From assembly GCA_946885545.1 (NCBI GenBank), contig CAMPGP010000167.1:1-5021 (forward strand): a DNA stretch of 5,021 nucleotides. The letters are read 5' to 3'. Shown one piece after another: positions 1-5,021 of this stretch. Both the position numbers and the translations under genes were made by a program. The DNA is from an uncultured Altererythrobacter sp. Lineage in GTDB: Bacteria; Pseudomonadota; Alphaproteobacteria; Sphingomonadales; Sphingomonadaceae. Under the pieces are notes generated by a model, which had not been told where the DNA came from, searched no databases, and saw nothing but the letters and a program-made list of their open reading frames with translations. Within the stretch, counting starts at the first letter, position 1. The number at the start of each line of letters is the position of its first letter.

Positions 1-100
1 TCAGGTGCTGCCACTTGCCCTTGGGGTCGGTGAAGCGCAGGTCGACCCACTCGATCTCCTGCTCCTCGATCTGCTTGAGGACGTCTTTGGCCTTGGACAT
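1..100 (-). CDS. glnA: Glutamine synthetase type I, N-terminal fragment (cut by window edge)
   Basis: Only the first 33 codons are present; the gene continues off the left edge. The reading starts MSKAKDVLKQIEEQEIEWVD and goes on with LRFTDPKGKWQHL, the typical start of the beta-Grasp N-terminal domain of bacterial type I glutamine synthetase (GlnA, usually about 470 residues). The family makes glutamine from glutamate, ammonia and ATP in the cytoplasm as a dodecamer, and is often switched off by adenylylation. A strong ribosome binding site, AGAGGA, lies six bases before the ATG (107-112), which fixes the start. It follows glnB by 41 bp on the same strand, so the two are very probably one glnBA operon, as in many alphaproteobacteria. 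The catalytic residues and the adenylylation tyrosine lie outside the window and cannot be checked. Confidence 0.93.
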   Translation of the reverse strand, partial: MSKAKDVLKQIEEQEIEWVDLRFTDPKGKWQHL

Positions 101-117
101 GTGGTTTCCTCTTGGTT

Positions 118-131
118 GCCCCTTGGGGGGC
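118..131 (-). other. Small GC hairpin between glnB and glnA
   Basis: In the 41-bp glnB-glnA gap the leftward transcript reads GCCCC-CCAA-GGGGC: five G-C pairs closing a four-base loop, just after the glnB stop and just before the glnA ribosome binding site. No run of T follows, so it is not a standard terminator. It could act as a processing or mRNA-stability element that lets glnA accumulate differently from glnB, but it could also be chance in GC-rich DNA. Confidence 0.25.
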
Positions 132-141
132 CGTTGAACTG

Positions 142-540
<399 letters not shown>

Positions 541-563
541 TCATCGCTTACCCGCCTGCGCAA

Positions 564-579
564 ATCAAGAAGCGTGCCA
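564..579 (-). promoter_or_regulatory. Sigma-54 (RpoN) -24/-12 promoter for glnBA
   Basis: Read leftward, the sequence is TGGCACG-CTTC-TTGAT. The sigma-54 consensus is TGGCACG-N4-TTGCW. The -24 block matches all seven positions and the spacing is exact, while the -12 block has TTGA in place of TTGC, so the nearly invariant GC is GA. With 565 taken as -12, transcription would start near 553 and leave a leader of about 73 nt before the glnB ATG at 480. Known alphaproteobacterial glnBA operons (Azospirillum, Rhodospirillum) have sigma-54 promoters, which fits. The -12 mismatch may weaken it, and a second, vegetative promoter may exist; I see no convincing -35/-10 pair. Confidence 0.6.
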
Positions 580-612
580 ATGAGCCTGGCGGGCAAAGGA
601 AGCCGAAATCGC

Positions 613-628
613 CGATCGAAGACGATCG
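613..628. repeat. Short inverted repeat CGATCG-AAGA-CGATCG
   Basis: Two perfect 6-bp CGATCG arms flank a 4-bp spacer between the putative glnB promoter and its enhancer. Each arm is also a palindrome by itself, so this is both a direct and an inverted repeat. It could be part of a protein-binding array or simply reflect a common motif in GC-rich DNA. No function is assigned. Confidence 0.3.
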
Positions 629-630
629 AT

Positions 631-647
631 TGCCCAATCGGAATCCA
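631..647. promoter_or_regulatory. Possible second, degenerate NtrC site
   Basis: TGCCCAATCGGAATCCA repeats the left half-site TGCCCAAT of the perfect palindrome at 653-669, exactly 22 bp away (about two helical turns). The right half (TCCA) is poor. The same octamer also lies inside another small palindrome, CGATTG-CC-CAATCG at 627-640. A strong site beside a weaker one on the same face of the helix is common for NtrC enhancers, where dimers bind cooperatively. Its centre at 639 is about 86 bp upstream of the predicted start. The call depends on the stronger site being real. Confidence 0.3.
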
Positions 648-651
648 GTGA

Positions 652-670
652 CTGCCCAATTATTGGGCAG
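652..670. promoter_or_regulatory. Perfect palindrome, probable NtrC enhancer of glnBA
   Basis: CTGCCCAAT-T-ATTGGGCAG is a perfect palindrome with 9-bp arms and a single central base at 661. Its inner 17 bp, TGCCC-N7-GGGCA, has the length and outer TGC...GCA of the NtrC consensus TGCACC-N5-GGTGCA, with C for A at the fourth base. The centre is 108 bp upstream of the start predicted from the sigma-54 element, the usual distance for an NtrC site and close to one of the enteric glnAp2 sites. The site covers the argC stop codon, so it also encodes the last residues Ala-Gln of ArgC. A terminator hairpin is less likely because no T-run follows. Confidence 0.5.
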
Positions 671-1598
671 CGAGGCGCAGCCCTGCTGTCTCGTCCAGTC
701 CGCACATCAGGTTGAGTGACTGCACCGCCGCCCCGCTCGCGCCCTTGCCGAGATTGTCGAGCACGGCGGCGAGGCGGACATGCGAAGGCTCATCGCCGAA
801 GACCGAAAGTTCCAGCCCGTCCCACGGCGCGGGGTCGCGCGAGAGCAGCATTTCGCTCGCCAGCGAGGGGTATGGCGCGACCGTCACGACGGGCGAACTA
901 TCGTAGAACTGGGCCAGCGCCTCGCGGAGATTGTTCGGACTGGCGCGGACTTCCATCGCGGCGAGATTGAGCGGCACCTCGACCAGCATCCCGCGATAGG
1001 CGGGCACCACGGCGGGAGCGAAAACCGGCGCGTGCGCGAGTTCGGCATGGGCCTGCATCTCGGGCAGGTGCTTGTGTCCGCCCGCAAGGCCGTAGGCGCG
1101 GAAGGCGATGTCGGGTTCGTGTTCGAAGCGGTCGATCAGCGCATTGCCGCCGCCCGAGAAGCCCGAGACCGCGTTCACCGAATAGGGCCAGTCGGCGGGC
1201 AGCAGCCCGGCGCGCACCAGCGGCGCGACCAGCGCGAGGAAGCCGGTGGGGTAGCAGCCGGGATTGCTGACGCGGGCGGCATTCGCGACCGCCTCGCGCC
1301 CCACGAGCTCGGGAAAGCCGTACGTCCAGCCTTCGGCGGTACGGTGTGCGCTCGAGGCGTCGATCACCCGCGTTCCGCTGGCATGGTCGATCATCGCCAC
1401 GGCTTCGCGTGCGGCATCGTCGGGGAGACACAGGATCGAGACGTCGGCCGCGTTGAGCGCCTCGCGGCGAGCGGCCGCATCCTTGCGCCGCGCGTCGTCG
1501 AGCACGAGCAGCGAGAATTCGGGGCGATCCTGCAGGCGGCCGACGATCTCCAGCCCGGTCGTGCCCGCCGCGCCGTCGATGAAGACCGAAGTCGTCAC
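660..1598 (-). CDS. argC: N-acetyl-gamma-glutamyl-phosphate reductase, type 2
   Basis: A complete 312-residue ArgC with a GTG start. The enzyme reduces N-acetylglutamyl-5-phosphate to the semialdehyde with NADPH, the third step of arginine synthesis, in the cytoplasm. Visible features are the Rossmann loop GAAGTTG at residues 9-15, the catalytic cysteine Cys115 in SNPGCYPTGF, a catalytic histidine candidate His175 in GGHKHLPEM, and the C-terminal DNLGKGASGAAVQ at 281-293. The length of about 310 matches the shorter type-2 form (argC_other) rather than the longer common form. An in-frame ATG at 1676 would add 26 residues, but these are Arg-rich and fall before the conserved VFIDGAAGTTG start. 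The GTG at 1598 overlaps the TGA of the upstream SH3 gene as GTGA, which implies translational coupling; no clear ribosome binding site is seen. The stop codon lies inside the palindrome that precedes glnBA. Confidence 0.95.
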   Translation of the reverse strand: MTTSVFIDGAAGTTGLEIVGRLQDRPEFSLLVLDDARRKDAAARREALNAADVSILCLPDDAAREAVAMIDHASGTRVIDASSAHRTAEGWTYGFPELVGREAVANAARVSNPGCYPTGFLALVAPLVRAGLLPADWPYSVNAVSGFSGGGNALIDRFEHEPDIAFRAYGLAGGHKHLPEMQAHAELAHAPVFAPAVVPAYRGMLVEVPLNLAAMEVRASPNNLREALAQFYDSSPVVTVAPYPSLASEMLLSRDPAPWDGLELSVFGDEPSHVRLAAVLDNLGKGASGAAVQSLNLMCGLDETAGLRLAAQ

Positions 1599-1951
1599 GG
1601 CGCCGCGGGGTCGGGTGCGAGGCGCGCGGTGCGCAAGTAGCCGCTCGGCCCCTCCGGTCCGCAGCTCGCCCAGCACCAGTCGCCGGCATAGTCGAGCGCC
1701 TCGATCGACGAGCCCGCGGCGAGGTCGACGACCGAACCGGCGTCGTCGCGCGGGATCACGTGCAGAGTGGCTCCGGCCAGTCCGACCGTGCGAACCTGAG
1801 GCACCACGTAATGCGCTGCGAGATAGCGCCCGGCGAGCGCGATATGCGCGAGGTCGCCGCGAAGCGGCAGCGTGCCGGGCGCCACGCGCGATACGGGACC
1901 CTGCAGGCCGATCGGGCCTTCGGGCAACTGGTATTGAACTTGCGCCGTCAC
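1595..1951 (-). CDS. Small SH3-like domain protein, possibly an NlpC/P60 remnant
   Basis: A 118-residue protein with no signal peptide or membrane segment. Residues about 32-50 (GDLAHIALAGRYLAAHYVVP) and about 54-112 (strand-rich, with the WCWASCGPEG and SGYLRTARL pattern) resemble the N-terminal bacterial SH3 region of alphaproteobacterial NlpC/P60 (C40) endopeptidases. Those proteins carry a catalytic Cys-His domain after it, normally taking them to roughly 270-300 residues. Here the protein stops after the SH3 region and argC begins in the overlapping GTGA, so no catalytic domain remains. Such NlpC/P60 genes often lie next to an M17 aminopeptidase, as this gene does (82 bp downstream). The GTG at 1951 is the first possible start after an in-frame TAA, and AAGA just upstream is a weak ribosome binding site. 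It may be a working stand-alone cell-wall-binding or adaptor domain, or a decaying remnant. The SH3 assignment is by pattern only. Confidence 0.75.
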   Translation of the reverse strand: MTAQVQYQLPEGPIGLQGPVSRVAPGTLPLRGDLAHIALAGRYLAAHYVVPQVRTVGLAGATLHVIPRDDAGSVVDLAAGSSIEALDYAGDWCWASCGPEGPSGYLRTARLAPDPAAP

Positions 1952-2033
1952 GTGTATTCTTGGAACCTCGGAAACTGGTTGCCTCGGCGCTTACCCCGTG
2001 CCTGCGCGCCGGGCAAGCGGGCGGGGCACCTCG

Positions 2034-3422
<1,389 letters not shown>

Positions 3423-3447
3423 ACCCGTGCCGATAGCGCCTTTCGCG

Positions 3448-3452
3448 GGAGA
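3448..3452 (+). promoter_or_regulatory. Ribosome binding site that decides the lipoprotein start
   Basis: GGAGA lies seven bases before the ATG at 3460. No comparable site precedes the in-frame ATG at 3400. This supports the shorter protein, which begins directly with a lipoprotein signal peptide. Confidence 0.7.
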
Positions 3453-3459
3453 AAATCCA

Positions 3460-4281
3460 ATGCCGATTCGTACATTTGCCGCTCTGGCACCACTTGCCCT
3501 CGCGCTGGCGGGTTGTTCCTCTCCCGAGGACGTGAGCGACGAACTCGGCGTAACCGAGACCGGGCAGGCGAGCGCAAGCGCTACAGCGGCGGCTACTGGC
3601 GAGGCGAAATCGGTCGAGGAAGAGAACGACCTCTACATGTTCGCCCATTCCTACCCGGCGCAGGTCGGCGCTATCCCTGCATTGGCGGCACGGCTGGACG
3701 CCGACGCGAAGAAGGCGAAGGCCGCCCTGATCGAGCAGTCGGAAGACGATCGCGAGCAGGCGCAGGAAAACGACTACCCCTACCGCGCGCACAGCTTTTC
3801 GGAAAAATGGAAGGTCGTGGCCGATCTGCCGCGCTTCCTCAGCCTGTCGGGCGAATTCGCGACCTACACGGGCGGCGCGCATGGCATGTACGGGCTCGAA
3901 ACGCTCGTCTGGGACCGGCAGGCGGATACGGGCGTCGAAGGGGTGGGCCTGTTCCAGTCCGCCCAGGCGCTTAACGACGCGCTCGGCCCCAAGTTGTGCG
4001 ACGCTCTGGATGCCGAGCGTGCGGAGCGGCGGGGCGAGCCGGTTGTTCGCGGCGGGGCCGAGGATGTCGCGGGCTTCGATTCATGCCAGCATGTCGAAGA
4101 TGCGACCGTGCTGGTCGGCTCATCGAATGGTGAGACCTTCGACCGCATCGGCATATGGTTCGGGCCGTACGTCGCGGGCGCCTATGCCGAGGGGGCTTAC
4201 GAACTCAATTTCCCGGTCGACGCCGCCGTGATCGAGGCGGTGAAGCCCGAATATCGCGACGCGTTCGTCGCGCGCCGCTGA
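3460..4281 (+). CDS. Predicted lipoprotein with DUF4163/DUF3298 (RsiV/PdaC-like) domain
   Basis: A 273-residue lipoprotein. The start MPIRTFAALAPLALALAGC is a lipoprotein signal with lipobox LAGC, giving lipidated Cys19; Ser at +2 suggests sorting to the outer membrane. A low-complexity Ala/Thr/Ser/Glu linker (about 20-55) precedes the domain. YTGGAHGMYG at 136-145 is the hallmark turn of DUF4163, and WFGPYVAGAYAEGAYELNFP at about 233-252 matches the end of DUF3298, the pair seen in the outer part of RsiV and in PdaC. Cys180 and Cys209 could form a disulfide in the periplasm. The ATG at 3460 is chosen because GGAGA lies seven bases upstream and the signal peptide begins there; an in-frame ATG at 3400 would add 20 residues and overlap the aminopeptidase gene. 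It diverges from the aminopeptidase gene and precedes map by 40 bp. Its function is unknown. Confidence 0.88.
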   Translation: MPIRTFAALAPLALALAGCSSPEDVSDELGVTETGQASASATAAATGEAKSVEEENDLYMFAHSYPAQVGAIPALAARLDADAKKAKAALIEQSEDDREQAQENDYPYRAHSFSEKWKVVADLPRFLSLSGEFATYTGGAHGMYGLETLVWDRQADTGVEGVGLFQSAQALNDALGPKLCDALDAERAERRGEPVVRGGAEDVAGFDSCQHVEDATVLVGSSNGETFDRIGIWFGPYVAGAYAEGAYELNFPVDAAVIEAVKPEYRDAFVARR

Positions 4282-4321
4282 CGGCTCGCAATTTCGCGCC
4301 GCAGTCGCTACATCGCCTCGT

Positions 4322-5021
4322 ATGACCGAATATCAGGTGATCGACAGCCGCGACACGGTGATCCGCGACGGCACCATCAAGCTCCACGACGAGGCGGGCT
4401 TCGACGGCATGCGCCGCGCGGGCAAGCTGGCCGCGAGCATCCTCGATGCCATCGTGCCGATGATGCAGCCCGGCGTCTCGACCGCCGAAATCGACGACAA
4501 GGTGCGCGAACTGATGCTGGCGGGGGGCTCCGTGCCCGCGACGCTCGGTTATCGCGGATACACCCACTCGTGCTGCATCTCGATCAACCACGTGGTGTGC
4601 CACGGCATTCCGAACGAGAAGACGCTGAAGGACGGCGACATCGTCAACGTCGATGTCACTCCGCTGCTCGACGGCTGGCACGGCGACACCAGCCGCATGT
4701 ACCTGATCGGCGACGTGCCACTCAAGGCGAAGCGGCTGGTCGACGTCACGCACGAATGCCTGATGATCGGGATCGAGAAGGCGCAGCCCGGTGCGCGGCT
4801 CGGCGATATCGGCGCTGCGATCGAGGCGCATGCGCGCCAGTATCGCTACGGCGTAGTGCGCGAATTCTGCGGCCACGGCGTCGGCCGGCTGTTCCACGAC
4901 GCGCCCGAGGTGATCCACGCCGCGAAGGCTGGAACAGGGCCGGTGCTCAAGCCCGGGATGTTCTTCACCATCGAGCCGATGATCAACCTCGGCAAGCCGT
5001 GGGTGAAGCTGCTCAGCGACG
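4322..5021 (+). CDS. map: Methionine aminopeptidase type I, 3'-truncated by window edge
   Basis: The first 233 codons of a type I methionine aminopeptidase; the family is about 250-275 residues, so only the C-terminal part is missing. The enzyme removes the initiator methionine from new proteins in the cytoplasm and is normally essential. The pita-bread fold signatures are present: GYTHSCCISINHVVCHGIP at 79-97 with the substrate-contacting His90, metal ligands Asp111 (NVDVTP) and Asp122 (GDTSRM), His185 in CGHGVG, His192 in FHDAP and Glu218 in TIEPM. The fifth ligand, a glutamate near residue 249, lies beyond the edge. The N-terminal extension of about 20 residues (to RDGTIKLHDEAGF) is usual in alphaproteobacterial Map. 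The ATG at 4322 has no obvious ribosome binding site in the 40-bp gap after the lipoprotein gene; an in-frame GTG at 4337 has none either. Co-transcription with the lipoprotein gene is possible. Confidence 0.96.
   Translation, partial: MTEYQVIDSRDTVIRDGTIKLHDEAGFDGMRRAGKLAASILDAIVPMMQPGVSTAEIDDKVRELMLAGGSVPATLGYRGYTHSCCISINHVVCHGIPNEKTLKDGDIVNVDVTPLLDGWHGDTSRMYLIGDVPLKAKRLVDVTHECLMIGIEKAQPGARLGDIGAAIEAHARQYRYGVVREFCGHGVGRLFHDAPEVIHAAKAGTGPVLKPGMFFTIEPMINLGKPWVKLLSD

Noticed and set aside
652..670. The palindrome as a rho-independent terminator for argC
   Set aside because: As RNA it leaves only a three-base loop and is followed by TCACTGG rather than a T-run. Its length and distance from the sigma-54 element fit a protein-binding site better.
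780..1640. 286-codon plus-strand open frame opposite argC
   Set aside because: Antisense shadow of argC; the composition is Arg/Gly/His-rich and no family is recognised.
1952..2033. Possible terminator in the aminopeptidase-SH3 gap
   Set aside because: Only short imperfect GC-rich complementarity (GTGCC...GGCAC around a 22-base loop) and no T-run; not distinguishable from chance.
4205..4918. 237-codon minus-strand open frame opposite map
   Set aside because: Antisense shadow; map on the plus strand has all expected catalytic motifs.

Overview
The window reads as chromosomal DNA of a high-GC alphaproteobacterium. Sphingomonadales (an Erythrobacter- or sphingomonad-like organism) is the best guess. 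This rests on the glnB-glnA order, the short type-2 form of ArgC, the style of the M17 aminopeptidase and of the Map N-terminus, and dense GC-rich coding with many long shadow frames. It is inferred from remembered family character, not from a database search. I see no RNA gene, insertion sequence, CRISPR array, phage gene or attachment site.

Layout. Five genes run leftward. A leucyl aminopeptidase family gene (3422 to 2034) is followed by a small SH3-like protein (1951 to 1595) and argC (1598 to 660), which overlaps the SH3 gene by the four bases GTGA. After a 179-bp gap come glnB (480 to 142) and the first 33 codons of glnA (100 to the window edge). Two genes run rightward from a 37-bp divergent gap: an unrecognised lipoprotein with DUF4163/DUF3298 character (3460 to 4281) and map, methionine aminopeptidase (4322 to beyond the edge).

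How it works together. glnB (PII) and glnA (glutamine synthetase) form the classic nitrogen-assimilation operon. The gap upstream of glnB holds a near-consensus sigma-54 -24/-12 element (TGGCACG-N4-TTGAT). A perfect 19-bp palindrome lies over the argC stop codon, centred 108 bp upstream of the predicted transcription start. That is the layout of an NtrC enhancer plus sigma-54 promoter, and it is the most informative non-coding signal here. The aminopeptidase and SH3 genes look like the remains of an aminopeptidase plus NlpC/P60 endopeptidase pair in which the catalytic C40 domain is gone.

Most of the window is ordinary housekeeping sequence. I found no convincing undescribed system. The points worth checking are the glnBA control region, the orphan SH3 gene and the RsiV/PdaC-like lipoprotein.
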